Of a stretch of 64,000 bases of DNA, positions 23,515 to 33,540 are shown in pieces. The position numbers and the translations under genes are program-made. The notes under the pieces are model-generated. The model was not told the DNA's origin and ran no database searches. It saw nothing but the letters and a program-made list of their open reading frames with translations. How positions within the stretch are numbered: position 1 is the first letter of the stretch; every line of letters begins with the position of its first letter. Source of the stretch: Phellopilus nigrolimitatus (Eukaryota; Basidiomycota; Agaricomycetes; Hymenochaetales; Hymenochaetaceae); NCBI GenBank assembly GCA_021029095.1, contig JAJOHG010000107.1, positions 1-64,000 of the forward strand. The letters are read 5' to 3'.

Positions 23515-25430
23515 TCAGCAATCTGACTCTGCAAACATTACGACGTCCGTCGTAATGTCAGCGTGCCAGATCATACATGACCTACAAAAGCAGGACAAAA
23601 ATTCATCAGCTGCGTGTGCTATAACAAGAAAGACATTAGTGGCGGAACACGCACCCTGGCTGTGCTCGAGCGGACACTCGCTCGCCTTCCGCGTGTGGTG
23701 CATCAGCTCCCCTATCTTCGTCTGCGCGTCGACCGCAACCCGCTCGTTCAACTCCGCACCCGTCCGCACCTCCGCCGCGGCGACATGGTAGCGCGACACG
23801 CCATTGGCGAGCATCATGCAGAACGGTGTCGTCATCGTGCCCTCATCGATTGTACCCCACAATCTGCATTCGCGCCGTGTCCGACCACACGAGAAAAAGA
23901 AGACCAGGCCGCACAGCTCGCCCGCGTACCCGTGGTAGTTGAAGTGCACCGCACGGTCAGCGGCAAAGAGCGCGGCGAAGCGCGCACGCGCAGCACAGGT
24001 GCCCTAGGGCCTGACGGCGGCGCTCCCAGGCCTGGACAGCGCGCGCACCTGAGGGCGTCAACAAGTTTGTGCTCGATCTCATCCTCGGTGCCAAACTCGA
24101 AACCAGACATGCCCCGGATAATCTGCCGGTCGAGCTCGTCTGCGCGCGGTGACTCGCGATGGAGCATGTGCGCGTATGGGAATGATCCATGCCCGCGGAT
24201 CATCCACGGATGCGAGAGGATCCCAGCGGGGGTGGCGCGTGCGGATGGGTTGACGACGAGCATGCGTATGAGCAGGTGCTTGCATTCTATCAGGGAATGA
24301 AAGATAAATTAGCTAAAATAACAATTTCTTCTTTGATGGATCGCACCTGCGCTGAGCCAGTCTGGACATTCGACGAGGCCGCGTCCAATTTCGCATAGAG
24401 AGCGGGCATGCTTTGGTTGTCGAAGGGCAGTTTACCACAAACGAGCACGTAGAGCGCGACATCGAAGCTCCGGATGTCGCTGGGGCTCGGTGACGACATT
24501 GGCATTGAGCAGCTCGGGGGCGGCGAAACAGAGATCTGAAGAAGGTGGAGAAATGGGCATCAAGGTTGTTGAGGTTGGAAAGAACAAAGTCGATGATCTT
24601 GGTGTCGCCCAGAGAGGAGGATGTTCTCGATCTTGAAATCGCGGTGGACGACGTTGTTGCAGTGACAATAGCCGAGTGCGGTGCCGATTCGGCGGGAGAA
24701 CTTGCGGGCAACGCGCTCGCAAAGACGGCCGTGGCTGATGATGTAGTCGAGAACGTGCCCGCCGTTGATGTACTCGAACACCATGCAGTAGTGTTTCGTG
24801 TGCGCGATGAGTTCCCGCATGCCACATATGGGCGGTGTAGCAGCATCGACAGCGCCGCCCCCGTATCGTGCGGGTCTCCATCAATATCTCCTTCGGCGCT
24901 TGCTTCGCCGCCGCCTCTGCTGTCGGCGCGACGTTATTCATCCCTGGGCTTGCGATGTTGGCTCGCGAGAGGATCTTGACCGCGAGCTGCGAACGCAGCA
25001 GGCGGAATCGTCTATAAATATGTTTTAAAATGTCAGTGTACCGATTGAACTGCTGACGCTGAAGCTACTGCGCACCTTCTCGTCGGTGGGATTGCGATAC
25101 GTCAGCTTGACTTTGTCCAAGCTGCCCGCGCAGAGCGTCTTTCCGAGCGTGTAGTCTCCCAGCACGAAACTCGAACTGCGCGGCCTCTAAGCACGCACGC
25201 TCGTGCTCGATTCGAGCGGCACCTGCGTGGCCACGCCTCTCCAAAAGCACCGCCGGCAGGGACGTACTGCTGAGGCGCCACTGGCATTGACATTGGACGT
25301 GGCCGTGCGCCATTGACGGATAGCTAGCGCGCGGTAGGGAGGGCACGCGTTCGAGGCGCTGAAGCGGTCGTTTAGCATCGCGCTCGCGTTCAGACATTTT
25401 CTGTACGCACATGGATCCTTGTTTCATCTA
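23515..25430 (-). pseudogene. KIN1/PAR-1-type Ser/Thr kinase relic
   Basis: The kinase domain of the Kin1/Kin2/MARK family (cell polarity and exocytosis kinases in yeast) is readable across several frames. The glycine loop is decayed (TLCAGSLDKVKL, about 25,110). Then come ILMETRTIR and [21 protein letters not shown] (24,770-24,880), [29 protein letters not shown] (24,640) and IIDFVLSNL (24,590). Further pieces are AAPELLNA (24,510), [16 protein letters not shown] (24,400), NPSARATPAGILSHPWM (24,210) and DELDRQIIRGMSGFEFGTEDEIEHKLVDAL (24,060-24,140). The DFG motif has become DFV and two loop glycines are replaced (GAGSMG expected, CAGSLD seen). The frame changes at least three times. The long linker and KA1 tail are not found. 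The catalytic core is disabled as well as frame-broken. Confidence 0.65.
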
Positions 25431-25539
25431 ATCCTCTCTCTCCAGCTCTTCCAAACACGTGGGCTGGCCAGCGCAAGACGGTCTCGATCGACCCACACGA
25501 CGGCGTCAAGTTGCTGTTGCTGCATAATTCTCGCACTAG

Positions 25540-25668
25540 ACGGATGGTTTACAGATTAATAAACTAAAGACCTGAAGAAAAAGGAACAGCTTACGAATAG
25601 ATAGCGACATATGGACTGTAGTTGAGAAGTCGAGAGGCAGAGAGGAAGACGAAGCTAGAAGATCGACA
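25540..25668. promoter_or_regulatory. Shared divergent leader / 5' intron segment, copy D
   Basis: This is the same element order as copy A: an intron-like CTGAAGAAAAAGGAACAGC piece, then GAAGTCGAGAGGCAGAGAGG and GAAGATCGACATG. The second NAA25 relic follows on the plus side and the kinase relic lies on the minus side. Confidence 0.45.
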
Positions 25669-26500
25669 TGATGAGGACGACACGCATTGCCGTCCCCGGG
25701 CTGTGCCGGACAGCGATCAATTCGACTTCGGCGACGATCGTCTCCATGTCAGCGTGCCAGGCTCGACAAGCAGAAACAACACAGCGGAAGGTTAGTGTAG
25801 ATTTCTATTCTATTATACAACAGGCTCCTCTAACTTTCATTTTCAGGCTCTTTCGCGCTCAGCACCGCGGCACGGCTCAGCTTAGCAGGTCACCCAGCAC
25901 TCTACGGCCGCCAGACCGCTTCTCTACTGGGCTACCCTCTGCCGCGCGCATGTTTATGACTCGACGAAGCCACTGAACTACTGGACTCGAAGGAGGATCG
26001 CGCTATCGCAAAGACGCGCCTCGTCGTGGATGGACTGCGCCGTGACCTCTCCGTGCACGGGGCAACTTTGCGGCCGAAGGCGAGCGCGCGTGCGCGCGCG
26101 AAGCTTGTCAAGGAAAAGTGAGTGCGAAAAATACCTTTCGGATTATGTTCTCTGAGAAAAAGGACATATTAGTGACACGCCCGTTCTCGGTTTCCGTAAA
26201 TTATAAAGTGATTGCAACTGGCTCGAGTTCTTGGCCGTGCGACATTTGCAGCGCCGCGGTCGCTGACAAGGTGCGGGACGTACGCAACTTGTTCCATCAG
26301 CTCGCAAATGCGAACGGGCGACGCGACCGTGGTGCTCTGTCCTGGAGCTTGAGAAGTGCGAAAAGGGGTTCGGATCTGACTTTGGTAAGCGTGTCTGGCT
26401 TCTAATTGGGTTTTTACGAGAGCTGACGGTTCCTTTATTCTTATTTTCAAAATCGAGCAGAATCACAGGACGGTCTGCTGAGTCTCATCAAACTAGGCAC
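25668..26500 (+). pseudogene. NAA25/Mdm20 relic, copy B (truncated)
   Basis: This copy is colinear with the first 800 bp of the NAA25 relic at 4,066. It has the same opening (MMRTTRIAVPGLCRTAI), an intron ending TTTTCAG before GCTCTTTCGCGCTCAGC, and then the RGNFAAEGERA block (26,060). An exon with WLEFLAV (26,220) and the GADKVRDVRNLF-type exon follow, each with small indels that break the frame. Homology ends at about 26,500, next to a homopolymer tract; the C-terminal two thirds are missing. It therefore derives from the same duplicated cassette as copy A, leader included. Confidence 0.6.
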
Positions 26501-26560
26501 ACCTCAAAGTTCTAAGACAATCAAATATATTCCAAGAATTTCCAAGTAATTTGCAGCTCA

Positions 26561-26606
26561 GACCCCCCCCCCCCCCCCCCCCTCTCTCTCTCTCTTTTCT
26601 TAAGAA
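26561..26606. repeat. Poly-C / (CT)n low-complexity tract
   Basis: A run of about 20 C is followed by alternating CT and a short T run. It lies where homology to the NAA25 relic stops, so it may mark a rearrangement junction. Tract length may be unreliable in assembly. Confidence 0.8.
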
Positions 26607-27135
26607 TGGTTAAGGCAGCGGCTCCATGAGGCTTTCGCGTACAAAGAAGAAGAAGAGGATGAAGATGATGAACATCTTAAGTTCAGCGTTCCTTCGACAG
26701 TGAGTTACAATTTCTCGTTTGATTCCAGACTTCGTCTGTTTATTAATATTGTGTAGCGCCAAAGTAGCTTTACACTCAGCCATATCCTATAGTTTTCATT
26801 TTTGCAACACGCTCCGCATCCTGATCTCTCGCATTTAGTCTGGCAGTTACTAGCGGAAATCCGAAAGCAATTATTATTACTACAGACAATTATTTACAAA
26901 GGATTACACATAGCGCCAATGCGTAGTACGAGTCCGAGATAGTCGGCAGAGTCATGACGGTTTTCATTGTTAAGGCAAAACAACATGTAAATGCAACGAC
27001 GTAACGGAGAATCGTGAAAGGATTAATGATAGCAAATAGCTTCTAGTATGAAACGATTGAATACAGTTTGCATCGCTCCTCGCATCCAATCCCATCCACG
27101 AGCTAACCGCCCAGGAAGATGAAGAGGCTGATGAC
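26607..27135. other. Spacer with one exon-like acidic stretch
   Basis: Plus-strand 26,605-26,700 can be read as LRQRLHEAFAYKEEEEDEDD followed by EHLKFSVPST, then GTGAGT. That looks like a coding exon with a splice donor, but no acceptor-supported neighbour exon or family was found. The remainder, to the 3' end of the ammonium transporter, shows nothing else. Confidence 0.3.
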
Positions 27136-28915
27136 TTACGCAGCAGTCTTTTCCTCTCCCTCGCTGCTGCTGACGCTCCTCGCGTGATGCGCCTGGGTTA
27201 TGCTATGCCTAGGCTCGCGTCCGCCGCCCACAGCACCCAGCGCAGGTACGTCCGCACCTACACCGCCCGGCCCAGCACCAGAGTGCGGAAGGTGTGCACC
27301 GAGCTCCGCGTCGAGACCAACATAGTCGTACGCGAACTCGCCGAGCTCCGCGTCGTCGACACCGAGGATCTCTGTTTCTTCATCGCAGCGCAAGCGGAGA
27401 CCCGGGATGAAGTGCATGATCCAGAGGATGATGCTGGTCATGACGAAGGAGTAGGAGAGGCCGGCGGTAGAGTCCGCGAGCTGGTAGCCGAGCTGTATCC
27501 AGTGATGGTCGAACCAGCCTCCCGGGATCGCCGCGATTCCGTCGAAGGCTGCGACGGAGGATTGAGCGAAAAGCGCGGTGAGGATCTGCGCGGCAAATGC
27601 GGGTCAGTGGGAAATGTCGTAGTTAAAACATGAAATGAAAACACGCACGTTACCGACAATACCTCCGATGGCATGAGAAGCGAAGATATCGAGGCAGTCG
27701 TCGTAACCGAAGATAAACTTAAGCTGCGTGGCGAAATTGCAAATGGTACCTGCGAGGAATCCGTACGCGACAGCGGCGGGAGAGCCAACGAAACCGGAGC
27801 CAGGGGTGATCGCGACGAGGCCTGCAATCGCACCTGAGCAGAAGCCGACAGCAGACCACTTGCGCTCGAGGCGCCAGTCCCAGAACATCCATGTCAGGCC
27901 GCCAACGGACGCCGCGAGATTGGTGACGATGCACGCTTGGACGGCACGCAGGTTGGCAGAAAGCGCGGAGCCGCCGTTGAAGCCGAACCAACCGAACCAC
28001 AGGAAGACCGTGCCGAGCACGACGTAGGACGTGTTGTGCGGTTTGTACGCGAGCCGCTCAGTGCCGTACCCGCGACGGCGACCGAGGTAAACGGAAATAG
28101 CGAGGGCGGCGGTCCCCGAGGATATATGGACAGGAGTGCCGCCAGCGAAATCGAGACCGCCGAGGACGAAAGACCAACCATTTGAGTTCCACGTCCAACA
28201 GGCGATGGGGTCGTACACGAGCGTGGACCAGCAGAAAACGAATACCAGGATAGGCGCGATGCGTGAATGCTCCGCGAATGCACCGACCGCGAGCATGGGG
28301 CTGCATATACAGGAATAGGTAGGTCAGCATGCGCGTGAATATGATCGTGTGAGGAACGAGAAGATGATACTGGAATGTAACGTACGTGATAGCGGCGAAC
28401 ATGAGCTGGTAGACACAGAAAAGAAGAGAAGGGATGCGCGTGGATCCAATGGAAGGCTGGCCGAGGACGCCCTTCAGCGCGAAGTACTTGAGGTCGCCAA
28501 TGTACGCGGAGCCTGTCTCCGAGAATGCGAGCGAGAAGCCCCAAAAGAACCACTGCATCAAGAATGAGTCCTAGCACATGAGCTAAAAACAAGACAGCAG
28601 CACGCACCTGGAAGGAGACGACTGCCAACACCGCGACACTGAGAAAGATCATGGACAGGGCATTCTTGCGACGCAGGAGACCGGAGTAAAAGAAACCAAC
28701 GCCGGGAATCATGAGCCAGACGAGCGCCGTCGCGCTGATGACCCAGGCCATGTCGCCGAGATTGTAAAGGGCGGACTCGCCAGTGCTAGGGTCTGTCCAG
28801 ACGAGGTCACCGGCTAGGAAAAACAGCAGAAAAATATGAGCGGCGATGAGCACGACGGCCGCGAGGGCAAGATAAGCAAACGAAACTCACAAGCATCGTA
28901 GGTGACATTGACCAT
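27136..28915 (-). CDS. Ammonium transporter (AMT/MEP family)
   Basis: This is a complete five-exon gene: 28915-28891, 28813-28608, 28552-28386, 28300-27649 and 27585-27136. All introns are GT-AG and the product is 499 aa. The protein moves ammonium/ammonia across the plasma membrane. Family marks in order are ALVWLMIPGVGFFYSGLLR (first helices), SFQWFFWGFSLAFSETG across the exon 2/3 junction, WTWNSNGW, and the signature DFAGGTPVHISSGTAAL. Then come WFGFNGGSAL and a histidine-bearing helix CLDIFASHAIGGIVGN, both close to the AMT consensus. A polar cytosolic tail ends SSSEGEEKTAA. About eleven membrane spans are expected. The micro-first exon (25 bp, MVNVTYDA) is supported by phase. GATA-factor sites lie upstream. 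It is the first undamaged gene after the relic island. Low- versus high-affinity type (MEP1/2/3) cannot be told from sequence alone. Confidence 0.93.
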
Positions 28916-29109
28916 GGTGGGCTAGCGGTGTCGGGGCGCGTGGCTCGACGGCGAAGAGGACGAGCGCGCTGGCCTTTCAGCGATGGTAGTTGTGGAGGTT
29001 ACGGGAAGGGCGAGCACAGTGTTCCGTCAAAGCCATCGCGGTAGGTTTTTGACGAGAGACGATCGAGGGCGGCGCGACCTTGATGGAATGACTAAGCATA
29101 CCAATTAGC

Positions 29110-29185
29110 CTATCGGCCAATAGGGTCGCACGCTTACTACCAGAGCAAAAAAGATAACACTTGAATAAAGGCACATCGTTTATCT
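29110..29185. promoter_or_regulatory. HGATAR sites upstream of the ammonium transporter
   Basis: Three matches to the fungal nitrogen-regulator site HGATAR lie 195-270 bp before the transporter start: 29,110-29,115 (CGATAG, minus), 29,152-29,157 (AGATAA, plus) and 29,180-29,185 (AGATAA, minus). Nitrogen-catabolite control by an AreA/Nit2-type GATA factor is known for this family. Its operation here is inference from short, easily accidental motifs. Confidence 0.3.
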
Positions 29186-31298
29186 TTTTTTTTCTCGCCG
29201 AAAGCAAATATCCTCTCCGTGTCCGGGACTCCGTACTTCTGCGGTCTTGAACCTCCGGTTCGCCGAACATCAACGACAACTTGCAATCCCCGACTCCTGC
29301 CTGCTATGCAAAGAAGAATCCCGCTCGCGCCTGTCGCAGAAGAAAAGGCCAATCGGCGATTCCGTGCCTGTGTCTGTGCGCCTCCGTGCACTCCGACAAG
29401 CTCCGACAGGTCAAAATTCGCGTTTATCTTGGCATACTCAGTCTGCTATCGTACGGAAATAATCGGCTGCTGTCTCTTTTCTTCTTCGAGAATCGAAATC
29501 GATGTCGCCTTCGTCATCCTCAAATGATACCCACTGTAATCGGCCACGACACGTACAATATGTGATCAGCGGCATGCTCGCGCTCCTGACCGCAATAACC
29601 ATCAACGCCTCTCAAATGCTTCCTGACAACCTTTTGATTTTATTTCTACTGCCGGCTCTGTTCGACGTTGTGATCCTTCCGATAACAAATTCAGCGAAAC
29701 ACCTTCTAGGCTTGTAGTCGACCACCGAGGTGTAGAGCTGTCAATTTCTACTCCATGATGGCCGACTACAAGCCTGGTTCCCTTTCATCCTTTTCCCAGC
29801 TTCTTTCTGCTTACTCTCATCTCTCAGTCTGTCCTGCTTCGGGCTTTTCAATGAAGGGCGATGTAATGTCAGTTTTGCGTTTTCAATTCAGTTGCCAATT
29901 TAAAGCCTTTCGCTTGACTCCTGCTTCTCTTGCACCATAAGCGCTCCTCCGAGAGAACTAGTTCTGTCTATGATACCTATGTGTTTCTTTGCTTCCTATT
30001 CGAATCGTGGTTCTTATTTATCGTTCTCGGCTACATCCATAGCGACCGATTCTCGCACGGTACTTCAAATTACTTGCACACAGGTGCTGATCGCGCCATC
30101 CTGACTGTCAACCGACAAGCTGACGATGTCATATATTGGGTCTTGTCTTCATTAACTGCTTCGTGGCCGAATCCAGGATCTAGATCATCGACGGTTCGAC
30201 ATAAGTTGTGTCTCCTTCTCAAGTTTCGGTTATGGACAATCTTGTCTGTCTAAAGGATTCTCCAGGTTCCGTCAACTGAGGGAACACCTCGATCATCATC
30301 CGTGCGTGGAAAGTGGCGATCAATCATCTTCTTCCGCAGTGTATATGTGTCTATGCATGCTGTCAAACTTACAAGTTACTTGCGATGTAGTCTCAACTGC
30401 CGTGCCGATAAGGTCAACATTCAGTCAAAACATTCAAATCAACTTGACTCGACTACGATCGCATTTCGTTGATTGATTTTTAGTTGATTGATTTAAGTTC
30501 GTTGTCTTCAATGATGTTTGTCCTCTCTGCGGCTCACTCTCACGGACTTATTTATATCCACAGATCTCAAAACATCCTTCTACGATTCATCCGCTCTGCT
30601 CCATAGTCTACAAGGCTCGACTATACTAAGCAAAACACGAGCCGAACATCGACGAACTATATCTAAGCTCGTGGTTCCATACACGTCCACGGCTATCATG
30701 CTCTTGAGATTCGCTGTTGCTGTGGCTTAACGCTCGTACACTATATACATTATAGTCCTGAAAATCCACTGTCCCTGCGCAATATGTAATGCGTTGAACT
30801 GGCACGTCGTTCGCATCCTGCTTGCAGAAAAGCTTGACGCAGATCGCAGGCACAGCTCGAGCACGCGTACAACGTATACGCGCTGAGTCCCGACGGGCGA
30901 AGAAGCAGAGTGCATCGTGTCGAGGCCACCGAGTGTCTGGAGGGCGTCCAACATGCGCTCGCCGTTTCCTAATAGGAGGCCATGCATGTGCAGATGTACA
31001 AGATCAGATCCAGTACGAGCACGCGCAGGCGCATCTCCTGCTGCGAACGGTATTATATCGCAAAGCGGCCAGGAGCGTGTGCGGCGGAGACACGTTGCAG
31101 GCGATTCTGCCGGTCGCCGAGAGTCTTCGAGCAGATCCGACACGCCAAGGAGTCGCACGAGGAGGTTGTACAGGAAGCGGCTTGCTAGCATCCGGCTGAC
31201 GATGAAGCTGCTCTCGTAAGCACGATCTCCAGCATGGTCGGTACAACACTTTACGCACCGTCGTCGTCACCCTCAACATCCTGATCCTGTCCGACCCG
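29186..31298. other. Gene-poor interval
   Basis: This interval holds no gene I can support. The plus-strand frames at 29,219-29,565 and 29,502-29,717 lack family motifs and splice context. The minus-strand frame 30,727-31,191 (HLHMHGLLLGNGERMLDALQ) looks protein-like in composition but is unrecognised and may be an antisense shadow. Confidence 0.35.
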
Positions 31299-31620
31299 GT
31301 GCTCTACCCCCCCTACCCCCCCCCCCCCCCCCCTCCACGCTCGAACGACGCGATGTGCCGCTCGATATCTACATCGACCGCGGTGGCATACCTCGCCCCG
31401 TCGTCCGCCAGCGCTTCCGCCTTAGACATGACATCCCGACCGCCGACAAGAAGCTGCAGATGGTTGCCTGCTCCTCCGCCGAAAACACATTCAAGCCGGG
31501 TTGGTGGGAGGGAGGCACTCTCTGGTGCAAACGCAGCTGGGCGTGGAACCGCATGAATCACGGGGAACGGTGTTGTCATTATCCACGATGGTCTTGCTGC
31601 TATGCTGCGCACCGCCACAT
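31299..31620 (-). pseudogene. Short fragment of the GATA-like family next to a poly-C tract
   Basis: The minus-strand frame includes SKAEALADDGARYATAVDVD followed by IERHIASFERG. This parallels SRSGEYVAALDADIEACIATFERG at 15.05-15.12 kb. The alignment ends in a run of about 20 C (31,315-31,334), read as poly-Gly. It is only a fragment. Confidence 0.4.
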
Positions 31621-31852
31621 GCTAATAGGAATCGACATGCTCGTCGCTGGCGGACCGCCGAGAGTGTCGCCCGGGCCAAAGAACGGGGTTACAGGGTTTG
31701 CCGGCGCGATCGTATTTAAATTGGCGCTGGGAAAACCCACAACGCGAGCATAACCATGCTCGCTTGTTCCTCGCGGCCTTGCGAACTCCGAAGCAGTCTG
31801 TATTCGAAAGCAAAAAGAATCACTGAGATTTCAATGGAGAACTGACTGAATG

Positions 31853-32500
31853 TTATCTCACCGCTGTACCATTGTTCCGAGCAACCGAGAAGTGTGCAAC
31901 GGGTAGCATTCCCGCAAGAACGGCAGCGGCTGCAGACGCAAGTCGCAGGCGCTCTCTATCCCGCGCCAACCGGCGCTCCATTTTGTCATGCGCGACTGTT
32001 GACATTGTGCGTCCTCCCGACCCGCTTCCACTTCCAACATCGACACTGACCTTCCACACTGTCGCCGTCGCCTTCAGCATTCTGACCCTGTCCGACACCC
32101 GACCCGCATTCGCGCCGTCGGCGGCGATGGGCATCGCTACAGGCATTGGCGGATGCGCGTGCGCGTGCATGGGTAAACTCACCAGGATAGCACGCGGCGT
32201 GAACTCTTCTCGCCCGTGCGCATGGCCGTAGTGATGGTGGTCCTCGCGCGTCATGTTGCGGGTATTGAGGGTTAGGTATTCGCGCACGTGCGTGGCGTGG
32301 CATCGATCGCGCAGGACGCGCCAGGCGGGGTGCCCATCGTCAAGTCGTCGTTGACTTTTTGGTCGAGCGCCACGATCCCATCAGACACGCCGTCGTCCGC
32401 CGCGTTCGTGTCGATGATGATGTGCGCATCGAGGTCGACGTCGAGAGTACCTGAGACCCCGGTCATGCCAACGTACCTGCTGCTGGCCAACAGTTGTCGA
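31853..32500 (-). pseudogene. Mub1/SamB-like relic, C-terminal part
   Basis: Minus-strand pieces are GTLDVDLDAHIIIDTNAADD and LDQKVNDDLTMGTPPGA (32,300-32,480), then in another frame EYLTLNTRNMTREDHHHYGH (32,220-32,280). Next come SDRVRMLKATATV (32,060-32,110), DVGSGSGSGGRTMSTVAHDK and MERRLARDRERLRLA. These are the linker and C-terminal tail of the same family as at 15.1-16.2 kb. The tail also occurs, diverged, at 37.25-37.45 kb. No MYND finger is present in this copy. There is a frame change near 32,290. Confidence 0.5.
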
Positions 32501-32552
32501 GGATGTGAAAGGAATGGTGGAGGCCTGATCCTACATCATCGACGTCTTCGTC

Positions 32553-33130
32553 TCAACACCCGCGACCTCCTCGGTCTCCGTGTCCGGTCGCAATGTCGAT
32601 GCGAACGACGTTGCCGCGCCCATGTACAATGCGACTCCGAGATATTACCGTCCATGGAATGGGCAGCTCTTGTGAACGATCGCCGACGTCTACGTCCCAG
32701 TTACGTCGCGCCACCACAGTACCCGAGCGGTGCCGTCCAGGGACAGTAACCGTACCCGTCGGTGTCCCAGAGCCCAGCGGGGTAGCATTTGCAGAAATGT
32801 CAGTTGACACCGTCGTCTCCGCATCCGAAGTGGCGATGTTCGTGCTTAGGGCGGCGTCAGATGAGTAAGCGCAAAGAAAGTCAAGAAACTGAATTCACCT
32901 CGACAATCGCGTAAGACCGTTCTTGTGAGAGAAGGCGGACAAGTTCTTGTGCCTGCTCTCGCTGGCGCTGCTCGAGCTGCTGCTTCCGCCTGAGCTGCCT
33001 TTGTTCGCGGGTCTCGCACGGGATGCCGCTCGCGCTCCCATTGGGGCCGACAGCGAAGCCTTTCGATGCGAGCCAGGCCTCGAGAATACAGCCAACGACC
33101 TCTAGCGTGCCCGCCTGCACGACGCGAGGT
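32553..33130 (-). pseudogene. Mub1/SamB-like relic, central part
   Basis: Reading down the minus strand: GTLEVVGCILEAWLASKGFA (33,060-33,115), GIPCETREQRQLRRKQQLEQ and REQAQELVRLLSQERSYAIV (32,900-32,970). After an intron-like gap comes the linker ATPLGSGTPTGTVTV...RSGTVVARRNWDVDVGDRSQELP (32,660-32,790). This is the Mub1 family in order. The linker and intron (32,662-32,885) are nearly identical to 15,124-15,356. Because the neighbouring relic at 31.85-32.5 kb carries the next part of the protein, the two may be one disrupted gene. Confidence 0.55.
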
Positions 33131-33480
33131 TTACCGTGCCTGGAGTTTAATGGTGATGAGCTGCTTTATCTGCTCGATCTGGTCCTGGACGGGTGCGGTT
33201 GTATCGAGGCCTGGCACATCTATGGTCGACGGATCTGGATTCGGTTCCCTGCGGTCATGGTTCAATATGTGGCAACTGGTCTTTTTCTGATGCCATAACT
33301 TGCTCGTCGATGTTGTGGACGGCGCGGACGTCGCGAGCGTCGTCGACGCCGCCCGTGCGAAAATCGCGGTGCGACTGTGATAGTAACGCGTTAGTTACAA
33401 TTGTTTGCTCTCGGAGCTCAAGAACGTTTTGTTTTCTCTCAACATGGATCCGACTGTATATTATGACGGTTAAGCAGAGA
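33131..33480 (-). pseudogene. Possible DASH-complex Ask1 N-terminal fragment
   Basis: The minus strand reads EPNPDPSTIDVPGLDTTAPV and then QDQIEQIKQLITIKLQ (33,140-33,240). This is preceded across an intron-like gap by NIDEQVMASEKDQLPHIEP. The run PGLD-x-TAP-x-QDQIEQI-x-QLITIKLQ is what I recall of the N-terminal helix of Ask1, a kinetochore DASH/DAM1 subunit, in basidiomycetes. It stops exactly where the Mub1-like sequence begins, so it is at best a fused fragment. The family call is from memory and uncertain. Confidence 0.35.
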
Positions 33481-33540
33481 CTTGGATTCCAAAGACTTCG
33501 CGATCCTCCCGAAGCAGCGATGTCCGCGATATTCACTGTG

